64,000 nucleotides of DNA from Chionoecetes opilio. Its lineage: Eukaryota; Arthropoda; Malacostraca; Decapoda; Majidae. The notes beneath the pieces are model-generated. The model saw only the letters and a list, made by a program, of their open reading frames with translations. It made no database searches and was not told where the DNA came from. The stretch lies in the NCBI GenBank assembly GCA_016584305.1, contig JACEEZ010020055.1, forward strand, positions 26,001-90,000. Direction: 5' to 3'. The position numbers were made by a program, and so were the translations under genes. Numbering within the stretch: position 1 is the stretch's first letter; each line of letters begins with the position of its first letter. Shown piece after piece: positions 47,961 through 61,398 of this stretch.

Positions 47961-49309
47961 TCGGTACGCTAATAACGTTTAAAAAGGGGGTCAAACGTCA
48001 GTGAGTTTTTTGCCATATCATTTTAATACAAATTTAAATTTTTTAAATTTTTTTTTTTCAGGATATCTTGTTATTTTTTCTGAAAAAAAAAATGGGTTTT
48101 GGTTGCTTGGGACGATACCGCAACCAAAAAGAGGGGGGTAGTCTTACTGGGGAAACTTTTGGGGGGGGGAAAAAACGCGTTTTCTCAAAATTTTCCCTGA
48201 GGTGTGTGGGAAAGATTTTTAATAAAGACAAAAGGGCCCTTTTATTTGGGGGCCCCAAAAAGGTTGATTTTGGGTTTTTTTTTATTTATATTTGGGCTAT
48301 TACATGAAAAGGCCCATCCCCCCCCCGGCTAAAATTTTACCGACAAGAATTTTTCTTTTTGGATACTTTTTTCATTCAAAAAAGCTTATCTTTTGTTTTT
48401 TTTGGTCAAATTTTTGATATATTTAAATTTTTTTTGGAATTTTTTTAATTTAAAAAAGATATTTTAACTTACCGAACAAAATTTCTGTTTAAAAGGGAAA
48501 TTTTATATGAGTAATTTTTTGGGCCCCAAACCCCTTTTAAAGGGCCCGTTTTTCCCCAAAAATGACTTTTTTTTACTTGGTTTTTCCCAATACTTCCCAA
48601 AAAACTCTTGGTTCAATTTTTAAAAACCAAATTTTTTAATTTTTGAAAATTTGGCTTTTGATCAGTATATATAAAGAAGGTTCTCTTGGGGAAAAAATTG
48701 ATATTGAAAAAAATAATGTCTTAATTTAAAATTTAAAATACCTTTTTTTTTTTTCTTTTTTTTTACTTACTTCGAAAATTTTATATATTCCCTTAAAAAA
48801 ATAATAAAAAATTTTTTAAATTTCGGCATCCAAATTTGTAAAATAAAAATTCTTCTTTTTAAAAAAGACTTTAAAAATAAGCATTAGTAGGGAAAACCTA
48901 AAGGGGAGAGAAAGCCCTTTAAGAAAAGTTTCGTTTTAAACAAAAAAATATTAAGGGAAAACAACATTTTTCATCAAAAAGTCTTGATTTTTTTGGGTTT
49001 GAAAGGGAGTCCCTTTTAATAGTCCCAACATTGTGTTAAAAAGGGTTTTTAAAAATTTTCCCCAAACCCTTTCCCTTTTATTATGGAAACCCAATGCTTA
49101 AAACCCTCCCCCTTTTACCTCTTTTTTTTCTAAATGGGTTTTCCAGGAAAGAAAGACGGGCTTTACAGACGTTCCATAAACCCATTTTCCCTCTCCTGAA
49201 AAAATTTGGCCGGGTTTTTATGTACCCTGTAATCAAAGGGCCAAAAAATATTCTTCAACTTAAATAAAACCCCCTTCATCAAAAGAAAATGGTTAAAAAC
49301 TCTTTTATT
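47961..49309. other. Noisy AT-rich region, no gene
   Basis: Mirror of 12160-13160. The perfect hairpin at 13026-13056 survives here only as GGTTGC...GCAACC near 48100-48126. Confidence 0.45.
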
Positions 49310-50110
49310 TTCCCAAATTTCTCGTGATTTCTATCACCTAGGGCCAAAAAAATCTCCCAACAATTTTATTCTTCATCTTTCCCCCCTATGCTTTACCAAG
49401 GGTGGCTCCAAAAGCTTTCCCCAAAAAAAAATTTTTTTTTATAGATGAAAAACTTCCCCAAGGGTCTTTGTTCATAAATTCCAAATTCGATTTAAGAAGG
49501 AATTATTTCCCCCCTTTTCAAACCACTCTCTGACTTTAAAAATAATCTGGGTGGGTTTCTGATGCCAAGGGGGAGGGTAGCTTAGGTTGCGTTTAATCAT
49601 GGGCCACCACAAAAAGTTGGGGAGGGGCCCATGGTTTAGTCTTTTGCTTCATTATTATTTAAAATTTTTCTTTTTTATCAAGATTCTTCGGAATGGGGGT
49701 TTTTTTATATCCTTTTCGGGGCCTTGATCCCTAAATGGGTTACGGTCTTGACGGGGTCCTTCCTATCTTTTCAAACCTGGGGGTTTTTTATGCATGCGCC
49801 CCTGGGCCCAGTCAAATTTTCCGTTTTTGTCTTTGGTTTTTAATTCCCACCTTTTTCCCCCTCACTGGAAGTTTGCTTAAAATCAATATGTTTCCCAAAA
49901 GGATAAACGTCTAGGGTCCTTCAAAAACCCTCCTTTTTTAGTTTTTGGGCTTTCAGTCCCTTCCCAAACTTTTGAAAAAATTTTTTTAAACCGGGGAAAA
50001 TTTGGTTACAAGTAGTTTTTTTAAAAAAAAAATTCACCAAACATCCTCTGAATCCCCCACAACTTTGGAGGGTTGCTTTTAATTACATTCCCAAATTTCA
50101 TAAAACTCAA
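49310..50110 (+). pseudogene. Decapod LINE reverse transcriptase fragment, right arm
   Basis: Mirror of 11256-12157. Only scraps are legible. The legible copy is on the left. Confidence 0.45.
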
Positions 50111-51034
50111 GATTTGGTTTTTTGAGCTTACAAACTCAAAAAGCAGGACATTTTTGTGACATACAGGGAAAAAAACGGAAAAACATAATTTAAAAACGGG
50201 GCATTTTCATTAATTAAGTAACGTTTTAAAAGAGGGGGGTAAAGGTTTTAGTGGTTATAGTTTTAGTGAATCAGGTTTGATTCTTTGTTACAAATTTTTA
50301 GGGTCAAAGAAAAACCAATTACTTTTTATTTTTAAATGACACTTCCCGAATCCCTACAAAATTTAAATAAACTGAGCATGGGTTTTTCATAACTTTTAAA
50401 ATGGGAAATTTAAAATTACGCTCAGAAACCTAACTTTCATTTATTTTAGGCATAGCAAATAACAAAGCGGGTTTTAATGCACTCACACATTTTACCAAGC
50501 ACTTAATCTCATATCTAACATCAAAAAATAAAAAAAAAAACACGTTAAAAAAAAACAGCTAAAAAATGTATGGAATAATTTCCTCATGCCAAATCCAAAG
50601 TAGGGGCCCTCCCGACAAAAGGGGGTTCACACGGGCCCCCAAACGTTGGCCCGGCTTGTGGGTTTTTTTTTTTTTGGCTTCAACCAAAAAAAAAAAGAAC
50701 AGGGGAAAAGGGGGTTTTTGCAAGGGGAAATTTTGCAAGAGGGAAAATGGGCTTCCCCCCAGGGTCTTTGAAAAGGGGTGGCAGGGGCGGTCTGGGGTGT
50801 CACTGTGGGCCCGAAAGTCACACTGTGCATTGTTTGGGGTCCGGGCCCTGAAGGGTAAAATAAGAAGAAACCCTCAGGGTTTTGTTTACTCCTCGGGGAA
50901 ACAAGGGGGTGGGGCTTAACCGGGGGTAGGGGGTGCCCAAACCATTAACCAACCGGCCAGATCATTACCCGCCACGGGGTACACACCGCGCCAGATGACT
51001 TTACAAAAGGAAAGGCATTGGCCTTTCCGTTGGG
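50111..51034. other. Unassigned, noisy (mirror of the twin-hairpin region)
   Basis: No gene. The two hairpins of the left arm are not preserved as perfect stems. Confidence 0.4.
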
Positions 51035-51240
51035 GGGGGCAGTTTTCCCTACGGACAATTTTTCCTACGGGGCAATTTGGGCCCACGGACAATTTTCCTA
51101 CCGGACAGTTTTTTACGGACAGTTTTCCCCACGCCCGGGCATTTTTGGGCCCACCGGACAATTTGCCTCCCCGGGCAAATTTTTCCTAAACCGGACAATT
51201 TTGCCCCCGGGCACTTTGCCTCTGACACTTTGCCTCAGTG
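51035..51240. repeat. Degraded copy of the GGACAATTTGCC minisatellite, right arm
   Basis: Repeated CGGACAATTTTCC-like units with stretched T, C and G runs, mirror of 10196-10392. Confidence 0.7.
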
Positions 51241-51504
51241 TTTTTCCCCAGGAAAATTTTTCTTTACCCTTTGGCACTCAGGACGTTTTTAGTGATAACC
51301 CTAGAGGGTAAAAGTATAGTGCCAGGGTGGAATTTAAATTTGGGCCCCGGCGCCAAAAATTACGAAAATTTTCATCCCTACTTTTTTTTTTGTTTTTTTT
51401 GGACTTGGAAGATGATACACATAGTTTCTTTTAAACGGTGACGGACAGGAAAATCATACCGCGGGCAAATTTATCCGACAATTCCCTATCATGCCCAATT
51501 CATG

Positions 51505-52737
51505 GGGGAAAAGGGCCCCCGTGAGGGTTTTGACAGGGGATGCTTTGGGGGCCTATGTTACTCAAGGGAAAGGGGGTTTTTACCCCAGGGGCATCGTGAG
51601 TCCTCTGGGGTCTTTTTTGCGACTTGGGGGGTTCCTGGGGAGGGACCCATTTTGGGTTTTATAACTGGTCTGGAAATTTTTGGACTGAGAGTGCTTTTTA
51701 AGTGTGGGGCAGGTGTATTTCCCGGGTTCTTTCCCTTGGGAATTTCAAAGTGAGGGGGAGGTGCGGGTTTCCCTTTGCCCCATTTACTTTTCAACGCTTG
51801 TTATTTTACTGGGTATTGGCAAGGTTGTAGATCCCCAAAATGATTGTGGGCATCCGGGGCGGCAACACCAAAAAATCACTGGGTCCCTTTTTTTTGCCGA
51901 TGATGCAGTAATCTTTTCTGAGTTTCGCTGGAGGTCCTGGGGATGGCCCCTCGGGCGGGGCACGAGGAGGCAAAGCCTTTGGGGACTTGAGGTCCCCCTG
52001 GCTTTAAGACCAAGGGCCAGGGTTTTGGGGACTTTTCTAAATGAAGGGGAGTTTCAGCCTGTTTTTGCGTGTGGGCGAGGGCAAATTTAGATCTTTGGAA
52101 AAGTTTTTAAAAAAATAAACCCTTTGGGACCAGTCCATAATGACGGCGGGGCACGTCAAAAAGTTTTTAACGGGGGGATTGGGATAGCCCCCCGGGGTTT
52201 TGGACTCGGCCCCAGGGGGGAGTATTTGGGGTTGTCGGTACCTGTGCAGGGGACAAAGATCCGGATCTTCAAATCGCTTGTGATCCCTGTCTTACTCTAT
52301 GGTTGTGAGACATGGACACTAAATAGTGACTTAAAGAGACGAATCAATGCCTTTGGTACTAAGTGTCTTCGCAGAATCATGGGTATCACTGGGATGATTA
52401 CGTGTCAAATCAGCGATTGCACGTGAGACTGAATCGAGGCCTATTACCTGCATAGTCCGTCAGCGCCAACTTCGGCTATATGGGCATGTGGCACGCTACC
52501 CTGAAACTGATCCTTCTCATCGGGTTGTATCTGTAAGAGACAATCCGGCGTGGAGGAGGCCAAGGGGGCGCCCACAAGGCTCGTGGCTGGGGCAAGTTGA
52601 TGTTTTCTTGTCGAGAGCTGCTTGGTATGGGAAAGGAGCCTGCAGGGGAAAACTCGCGCGTGGTGACCCCCGGGAGTGGCGTCGTAGGGTGGGCGAGGCG
52701 ACGCGCCCCCCGGCGTATGCCCCCAATGATTGATTGA
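51505..52737 (+). pseudogene. RTE-type LINE reverse transcriptase, copy A (right arm)
   Basis: Mirror of 8795-9957. From 51505 to about 52250 the frame is shattered, although FADDAVIF is still legible near 51895. From about 52250 the sequence is clean: ILVIPVLLYGCETW-like text, then RYPETDPSHRVVSV and PPAYAPND, ending in the TGATTGATTG tail. The contrast with the intact left copy supports sequence error as the cause. Confidence 0.8.
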
Positions 52738-53249
52738 TAATTATAATTCATACCCCGGAAAATTCGTCGCAAATAACGTCTCGTATATTCTTTTTTTGGG
52801 CATAATTTGTTTTTGTTGTTGTTGCCTATAATTTTTTTTAAAACTTGTATATGATAGAATAAGCTTGTCCATATGGTTAATTGGGGGTTTGAGGGCAGAC
52901 TGCTGAAAATCTTTATTCATCTTTGAGTGCTAGTGACTTAAATATCGGTCATAGGACTTTCTATATTCAAATAGTGCCTGCGGTGAAATATCAAGGCTTA
53001 TATTTTTTTCAATTTTCCCTTGAAAATGAAATTGAATGGTGTTTTCTGTAGACTGCATATAGTTTTACGTATGAGAGAGGTATATTATCGTTGAATTACT
53101 TTTATTGTTCTGTTAGAATAGCTTAAAAATGGCCTTATATTTTTTTTTCTAAAATTTTCAAATTCGTTCGATTTAATTTTTCGGCTTAAGGTATATCAAA
53201 TGGGGCTATAAGAGAAAAAGAAAAATTTAGAGAAATATGAGAGGGAGGG
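52738..53249. other. AT-rich flank, no gene
   Basis: Mirror of 8291-8794. Confidence 0.5.
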
Positions 53250-54090
53250 AAATGCCACTATTTTTTGTATAATTTAAATATTCACCTTATGAATATTAGC
53301 TTTTGGGTTGTATCTGGTAAAATATTTGTCTGATTGTAAAACGTATTGAAAACTAATTATAGATCTTTTTATGATCTACACTTTTAATGTCAATAATGTT
53401 TATTGTATCTATAAAGAAAATGCCACTTTTGGGGCTTAATGTGAAACATTACGCTTTAGGTATAATTGTTTTGAATTTTATCTTGTAAACTTTTTGCCTA
53501 ATTATAAAACTTATAGAGAACTATTTCTAGCGTTTTTTATGATCTATAATTTTAATATCGGGTTTTTTTCTGTATCTATAAGGAAAAGGCCACTTTTTTG
53601 GGTATAATGTAAAATATTATGCCTTATGAATAATACTTTTTGGGTTGTGTCTGCTAAACTGTTTGGCAGATTTTAAAACTAATAGAATACTATTTATAGA
53701 TTTTTTTATGATCTATAATTTTGATTTAATCTTTTTTTATGTATCTATAAGGTAAATGATCCTTTGGGGGCATATAATGGAAATTATGACATATTAGGAA
53801 TCATAATTTTTGGTTGTATCTGTTAAACCGTTTGCCTCTCAATAAAACGTATAGAAAACTATTTATAGATTTTTTTTATGATCTATAATTTTGATATCGA
53901 AATGTTTTTTGTATCTCTATGGAAAATGCCACTTTTGTAAACTTCATGTAAAATATAATGCCAGATTTATAATACTTTTTGGCCTGTATCTGGTAAACTA
54001 ATTGCCTGATATTTAAACTAAAGGCACACCATTTTTTTATTTTTTAAAGTCTATAATTTTAATGTGTATGATTTTTTTTGTATCTATAGT
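53250..54090. repeat. Diverged ~168-bp tandem repeat, right arm
   Basis: Mirror of 7446-8290; five units recognisable by TGTATCTATA and TTATGATCTATAATTTT spaced about 170 bases. Confidence 0.85.
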
Positions 54091-55513
54091 ATTTAAAAAA
54101 AACTTGATCCAGCACCCTTCATATTTGTCGGATCTGTTTGATTTTGTAGTACATGATGGGTACTGTACTAATACCCAATCTGTAAAAATTTAATAAAATT
54201 TGGATAAAAATAGTAAAAATCACTAATTTTTTCTACAATTTTTAATTATTTTTCATTATCACCCACATAAAGTTTCATTAGTTCGTGCTCGACTATATAG
54301 AATATTTTTTATAGATTTTTGGGTTTAATTCTTTTTTATAGAATTTTTTTTATGTATTTTTTTTTAAATAGCAAAAAAAATAAAAACAAAAACAAACCCA
54401 AATTAACTATAGAAATGATGCTATATTGTCGGGAACGTAGTAACGAAACTTTTTGTGGGGGATGAGGAAAAAAAATTAAAAACTTTAGGAAACAATTAGC
54501 GATTTTTACAGTTTTTATCCAGTTGTAATAAAATTCACACAGATGGCGTATGAGTACAATATCTATACTCTTGTGAAAAATCAAATTTATCCTACAAATA
54601 TTAAGGGTGATCGATGTCAAAATCTTTTTTTTTGTTTTTGAATGACTCGTGCACCCTTGCTATATGTCAGATCAGTCTGATATTTTCATATGTTAAGAGA
54701 TAGTATACTATTACGTCATATGATTATATATTATTAAAATCAGTTGAAAATTTTTAGAGTTATAAAAAGTCAAAAAAATTTACATTACAGGTGCCGAGCA
54801 AATAGTTTAAAGGTCTAAGAAACACTAATGGGGTCGCTCAACAACGATTGGTTATCGAGATAGAGAATATCAAAAAAAGGGTACTTTGTACCTATGAATG
54901 ATTTCTGAAAATGAATATTTTTCTCACTTAGGAGCTGAATTGGGGTATTTAAATAAATATTTTAAACTTTTTCCTAAGTGTGGAAATGCTATTAAAAATT
55001 ATGTGTAATTGAAGTCCAGCGAGATCCTGTCAAGAAAAAGATCTTCGAGACTTTGTATAGTCTTACCCCTCTTATGACTTTGAAAATTGACATGTAATCC
55101 CCAAACTTTCACAAGTGTGTTTGAGTGACTTAAGTTTTTTGGATTAGGCTGATTTTCGGCTATGTTGTGAGGGAACTCCTATTGCGTCGTTGTTATGAAT
55201 ATGATATACATCGGTCAATATATTTCGGAGTTACATCCAAATATGTTGCAAAATCAAGCAAATTTGCCCTATTTTCACCTATAAGAACGAAATTTAACGA
55301 CAAAAATATATATGGCTCTAATCATAAAAAGAATGACATATTCCGGCTTAAATGACACCTTGTGACTCTTTCTACCATTTTGGGTTTTTGAGATAGAATC
55401 TTTCAAAGAGTAGTATTTTTTGTCTTAAAATTGTGCCTGCGGCAATAACGTAAGTGGTCCTCACTAGTGCCCGCCCTGTTTATGAGGTGATCATTATGTC
55501 TTGCCACAGTAGG
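54091..55513. other. AT-rich, no gene recognised
   Basis: Mirror of 6032-7440; only short frames without known motifs. Confidence 0.5.
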
Positions 55514-55516
55514 TTA

Positions 55517-56574
55517 AGCCCCCGTCACACATTCCATAATCGAACCACGATAGCGCTACCAATTTGATTATTGACGCTATCGTTTAATTTGACCACGATA
55601 AACGCAGACCACGATAGCCTCACAATTATGTCACGCTGCCTGTACGTATGTGTCATGATGGTCGTAAGATGGTCACGATGGAGTCATGACAGCTGTAAGA
55701 CTACATCACGAATGGAAAATCAACGGTCATTTTGTCGTCACGATAGAGCTACGATAACCACGACTGTGCCATGACGGTGCCATGAACGTAGCACGATAGC
55801 GTCAAGAGTCTCACACGTGGGTGGATGTTGCCATGGTAATGGAGAAGGAAGATAAAGATGGGAGAAACCCGGGTTGGGTACGTGTTGGTGATAGAGAAGG
55901 GGGGGAAACGGGGGAGGGGGTTGTAATAAAGAAGGGGAATGTTGGTGGGGAAACGGGGGGGAGTAGGGTTGGGGATGGAGAAGGCGTTGTGGTGTTGGTG
56001 GGGATATGTGTGGTTACAAGGGGGGGGTGGCATCTTCACGTGTTTAGGGAGTAGGGGGTAGGAAGTAGGGGAGGGTGGTGTCACCGCGTGATGGGAGTAG
56101 GGGGGTAGGGAGACGAGGGGGGGTGTCACCGCGTGGTGAGGGAGTATGGGGGTAGAGAGACGAGAGGGGGTGTCACCATGAGGTGAGGGAGGAGGGGGTA
56201 GGTAGTAGAGGGTGGTTGGAGGTGAATGAGAAAGGGGGGGTAAGGCGGAAGGGGGTGGGAAAAAGGGGGGGAAGGTAGGGATGACAGCGCGCGTAACGGT
56301 TTCTTATCGTCACGATAGACATAAGACGATCAGGGTAGTGTCACGAAGCTGCTACATAGATAACGATAGCGTCACGATAGACTTACGATAGCGCTGCGTT
56401 GGGTACAAACATCGGGGAGCGTCCCGATTTTTTAGTGCACGCACTAACTTTTCGTGGCCTCGGCCGAGCGCGTCACGAGCGTTCACGATGGGCCCATAAC
56501 CAGGACCATGACGGCGCTGCGCATTGCATTGTTGGCGCGTTTGTGGTTCTATTATGGAATGTGCGACAGGGGCT
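55517..56574. mobile_element. Harbinger-like non-autonomous TIR element, right arm
   Basis: Mirror of 4972-6028, flanked by TTA at 55514-55516 and 56575-56577. The distal repeat reads cleanly here (GTGGTTCTATTATGGAAT, then GTGCGACAGGGGCT), which corrects the left copy and raises the match between the two TIRs. The G-rich core is at 55850-56275. Confidence 0.75.
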
Positions 56575-56850
56575 TTAGCTTTTACTTAATGATCCTCGTG
56601 CTTGTACTTGCTTGTAAAGGTTTATTGTACAATCAACATACAGGACATCTAAATACAATACAAACATGTACAGAAATACATATCCAGTAGCAAAAAAGGT
56701 ACAAAGCGGGCATCAGCCCGCCAGTGAGGAGGTTATCCCGTGTCAATGTGAAAATATATGCTCCTTCAGATATTTTTTAATCCTACATAAATAAAAATCT
56801 AAGTAGTCCCAATATCCCATAATGTCATGTATGTGACTTTTTTATTGATT

Positions 56851-57007
56851 ATAGTTTTGCTATAAAAATACTTGTCGAGAGCTGCTTGGTATGGGAAAGG
56901 AGCCTGCATGGGAACTCGCGCGTGGTGACCCCCGGGAGTGGCGTCGTAGGGTGGGCGAGGCGACGCGCCCCCCGGCGTATGCCCCCAATGATTGATTGAT
57001 AGTTTTG
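56851..57007 (+). mobile_element. 5'-truncated RTE insertion, right arm
   Basis: ATAGTTTTG at 56851-56859 and 56999-57007 is the target duplication; between them are the last ~128 bases of the RTE element in plus orientation. Mirror of 4543-4699. Confidence 0.9.
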
Positions 57008-57479
57008 AATATATTTTAAGTTTACCGTTTAAAAGTTTGAAATCATTACATTTGATTATATAATAAGCATAACAAATAATACAATTTGATTTACTAGAAC
57101 TTATAATAGTATACCGTATTAGTTAACATTTTCTCTAATATGAACCTAATAGAAAACGTTTCTACATAGACTATAATAAGAAACAGTACATGCATAATAA
57201 CCTTAGGGCCCTGCCTGAAATTTACTAAGTACTTCAAATTAAATTTCTTCATCCAAGCAACCGTATTTTAAATGTAAACCATATGTATTTCCGTCACAAA
57301 ATCGTAAATAAAAAACAATAATTAGAGTGCTATAAACGTGCTAAAAAGGTGATTTTGTCACGTGAATGTTCTACGTAGTTAGTACGTTATTTCGTGTCTA
57401 TAGATCTGCCTGATATAAGTCACCTGATTTTCATTTTCATTTTCATTTTTATTTTTCACCTGAGTTTCCACTCAGTCAG
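57008..57479. other. Non-coding; (CATTTT)n tract
   Basis: Mirror of 4071-4542; CATTTT repeats near 57430-57450. Confidence 0.5.
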
Positions 57480-59098
57480 ACATATCTGAAGATATAATAA
57501 GGGAACCTGAATTGATCCCAGATCCTGTGATAGACATAGAAAGGTTTTCCTTACTGAGCAAACTAATTAAGACTACTAATAGAGTCTTCCAGTCCATGAA
57601 AAGGGATAGTTCTGATCCTTTGAAGTTTTGGATCAGAACAATACAGAAGCAGGTATTTCCTGAGGAATATCAGCTCTTGCCCGCCCCCATAGGAACAAAT
57701 TGACCAAATGATTAGGTCTGTACCTTGATCATGAGGGCATAAATAGGTGTCGAGGTCGAAATTTGAAAGCTGATCTTCCAAATACCACCTGCCATCCATC
57801 CCATACTAATTCCCAAACGCCATCATTTTACTAAATTGTTGGTGGAAGAATATCATAGGAACTCATTACATGGCGGAATGGCTACAATATTAGCCAATAT
57901 CAGGTGTAATTTTTGGATAAATCATGGTAGACAGGCAGTCAAATATTATCTCAAATCTCTCATTAAATTTAATAGATCTGAGTGTAGACTAGTCTCCTAT
58001 CTAGGTCCTCCTGAACTTCCCGCTGATAATGAGCTCCTAAAACCATATATTCCCTGCAAGGTTAATATTCCCTGCAGGATTAATATTCCCTGCAAGGTTA
58101 ATATTCCAGGGTTAATATTCCCTGCAGGGTTAATATTCCCTGCAGGGTTAATATTCCCTGCAGGGTTAATATTCCCTGCAGGGTTAATATTCCCTGCAGG
58201 GTTAATATTCCCTGCAGGGTTAATATTCCCTGCAGGGTTAATATTTCGGTTAATCCTGCAGGGTTAATATTCCCTGCAGGGTTAATATTCCCTGCAGGGT
58301 TAATATTCCCTGCAGGGTTAATGTTCCCTGCAGGGTTAATATTCCCTGCAGGGTTAATATTCCCTGCAGGGTTAATATTCCCTGCAGGGTTAATATTCCC
58401 TGCAGGGTTAATATTCCCTGCAGGGTTAATATTCCCTGCAGGGTTAATATTCCCTGCAGGGTTAATATTCCCTGCAGGGTTAATATTCCCTGCAGGGTTA
58501 ATATTCCCTGCAGGGTTAATATTCCCTGCAGGGTTAATATTCCCTGCAGGGTTAATATTCCCTGCAGGGTTAATATTCCCTGCAGGGTTAATATTCCCTG
58601 CAGGGTTAATGTTCCCTGCAGGGTTAATGTTCCCTGCAGGGTTAATGTTCCCTGCAGGGTTAATATTCCCTGCAGGGTTAATATTCCCTGCAGGGTTAAT
58701 ATTCCCTGCAGGGTTAATATTCCCTGCAGGGTTAATATTCCCTGCAGGGTTAATATTCCCTGCAGGGTTAATATTCCCTGCAGGGTTAATATTCCCTGCA
58801 GGGTTAATATTCCCTGCAGGGTTAATATTCCCTGCAGGGTTAATATTCCCTGCAGGGTTAATATTCCCTGCAGGGTTGATATTCCCTGCAGGGTTGATAT
58901 TCCCTGCAGGGTTAATATTCTCTGCAGGGTTATATTCCCTGCAGGGTTAGGAGATAGCTCTCCCCCCGATCAAGTATATGCCAGCATATTCACTGTTACC
59001 TCTATCAGAGCTGTTAATTTTAAAATAGCTAAAGACCAAAGTGCCGAAACCATTAATCAAATGTTCCGGTGCTATGTGGCCTGGGGTGATGTCAAATG
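57480..59098 (+). pseudogene. BEL/Pao integrase remnant, right arm
   Basis: Same order as on the left: IRTIQKQVFPEEY segment (57512-57703), zinc-binding region from LVEEYHRNSLHGG (57836-58048), minisatellite (58049-58949), and the core-domain start SIFTVTSIRAVNFKIAKDQS, followed by ETINQMFRCYVAWGDVK and a stop (to 59098). The frame runs open from 57836 into the minisatellite, ending at a slipped unit near 58250. Confidence 0.75.
58049..58949. repeat. 18-bp minisatellite (about 50 units), right arm
   Basis: Tandem TTAATATTCCCTGCAGGG. The ATGTTCC variants form the same cluster of three as in the left arm (58606-58650), showing that the arms share one history. A slipped unit at 58243-58257 (AATATTTCGGTTAATCC) is specific to this arm. 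Confidence 0.97.
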
Positions 59099-60702
59099 AA
59101 GCGGACCTTCAGTTTTGCCGGCCCCCAGTGTTGAAATTATCCACCAAACACCCTCTCATAATTGGTAGAGTGGTAGTTTGTTACCCCCCCCCCCCTAGTG
59201 AGATGTATTTTCCGCTCATTATAGGAGGGCGCGTATAGGGATATGTATATATCATTTTAATGCTAATGGGTAATAATTATGGTAATTAAAGTAAATGATT
59301 AGTATTGGGATAGGATAAATTAATATTCCTAGTGGTTAATAAGCATTGCACTTAAATAATTAGCACCTTAATTTGGAGCGCGGTCATTGGCTGCCGCCCA
59401 TTTAGATTCTAGGCCACCTGTGACCTACACGTGGCATAGGTATTGGTGCGGCGATCACAGCCGCCCACCTTGGAGAATCAGTACACTCTAGACATCCGAG
59501 GAGTTAACATCTAATACATGCTTGTATAAATACAAGTACAAGTACACTCCGAGCCCTTGAAAGGATAACATCTATTGTTAATATAGACGTGCTTATTTGT
59601 ACATACTTTAATTGTACATATAGTGTTAAATCAAAGGACGTGTCTTAGCAACACAAGAGATAACAATTGCCGCGTCAAGTTACTGGTGTGATAACCGATT
59701 GCCGTCTCGATAACAACTACCGTCTCCAGCCCACCGCCTCTGTCATACACGGGCGGCCCTGATCACGGGCGACCACATCGGATCACAAGACCATTGCAGT
59801 ATTAATCCAAACCAATCAGCCGTTTTCAACCCACTATCCACCGATAAGTATCCTAGTTAGTTGATTAGCTGGGATGATGTGTCGGGAGATAGACATGGGT
59901 TTGATTGATAGGTAAGAACCCTCATATTAAATATGTATGTGACATAAATTCCCACAAATGGTAACTTTGCGTGGAAATCACAATGAGGGTATTTTCGAGA
60001 CAATCCTATCGTTAGTTTCGGAGCTACAGGCAAACGTCTTCACTCGGAAACCACATACTGACATATAGATAACGGAAATATGCTAAACTAAATGAAACCA
60101 ATTTGAATATGTCTAGGAATCAAAGACAACATGTAAAGTATGCAGTACAGTTGTTATCCAAGTCATGTGCAGATTCATTTATATATTTAGGGGGAAGAAG
60201 GTTGCTAGAAACAAAAAACTGAAGGGAGACTGCGGACTTCATTTGTTTTATAAACGAGTGGTTAGACATTATGAATTCATGTGAAATGCATGTATATGTA
60301 AAATGACGCAATGCTTATGGTAGTAGGTACTAACATAGACAGCCATATAAGTACTACTTTTCAGAGGATGATGGCTATGATGTTAACCATGAGAGTAAAA
60401 TACCAAGATTCTACCAAGTAAAATATAAGGATTCTACCGATACCAAGCTCTATCAATTTCAGAAAAGAGGGGGTGATGGGGGGTGGGTTTGTTGGTGTGG
60501 AGAGTGGAGAGTCATATGGGGGTCAGGGTTAGTTTGCCAGGAGGCTATGAAGGTGAAGGGCAGTAATCATGATAGTCAAAAAATGAATACAGTTGATCAT
60601 GACAGTAAGAAAAATAGTAGGATTAGGTAAAAGACAAGGTTAAAAAAGACAGCCAGCGTAAATACAGCTAGTGGGAAAATTGACAAGATGAAGAAGTGCA
60701 AC
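59099..60702. other. Non-coding, mirror of 858-2449
   Basis: A TATAAATA box at about 59524-59531 in plus orientation, 420 bases after the integrase remnant, could belong to an LTR. No gene recognised. The last 100 bases may be N-terminal LINE sequence upstream of the MITE. Confidence 0.4.
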
Positions 60703-60706
60703 TCAA

Positions 60707-61398
60707 CCCTTTCACGCATGGTGACGCGATCGCGTCAAAACGGGCCCGTCTGCAATCTGAGCTTTTGACGCGAATTGCGTCAAAAAAGTTAAAAATTCGC
60801 CAAAAAAAAAGTATTTATCAGAATTGCGTCACAATGTTCTGCGTCAAAGATCTAACCTAGACCTATAAAATAAAATAATTGTCAACTCTCTCGTATGAGT
60901 GGATGTGAAATGATAAGGGTTTATCTGTCAGTTTCCACTCAGCAGGCAGCCTGTGCGCGCAGATTGTCGTCCCTTTAAAACGTGTCCCGAGCTGGCCATA
61001 ATGGCCATATGAAAATTATAATGGTAGCGTTGGAATCCTCATAAAAATCCGCTTTTATTGGCATATAAACCATAAAAAGTTGACTCAGGAAGTTTCGAGC
61101 TACGATGTGGTGAACGTAAGTATTTCTTATTTCTCTACGCAATATTTTTTCGGAGTCGGTAAATTCCGCTATTTATTTGCATTTCTTGTTATTTATTTCT
61201 TTCATAAGGCAGAATAATCTCTTGCAAAACCAATGATATATAATAATGCCAGGAAAAAAGAATACACGTTGGTGAAACTGATAACATCAAAAAATTATTC
61301 GCCGCACAGTCAGGCCATTTCGCGGGGCCCCTTAGGGAGCATAAGACGGATGTCGCAGTGGACGGAAAAACTTATTAAACTTTTCGTGCGTGAAAGGG
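60707..61398. mobile_element. piggyBac-type MITE, right arm
   Basis: Mirror of 163-853. Outer flank TTAA at 61399-61402, inner flank TCAA at 60703-60706; termini CCCTTTCACGCA in inverted orientation. Removing it would bring LINE sequence on both sides together at the TTAA. Confidence 0.8.

Larger units (their letters stand above)
39860..52250. other. Low-fidelity sequence zone, right arm
   Basis: Homopolymer inflation starts abruptly near 39860, inside RTE copy B, and stops abruptly near 52250, inside RTE copy A. The left-arm counterpart of 48-52.25 kb (about 9.3-13.6 kb) is clean, so the damage is not inherited by both arms. Sharp edges within single elements point to coverage or polishing limits. 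Confidence 0.75.
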
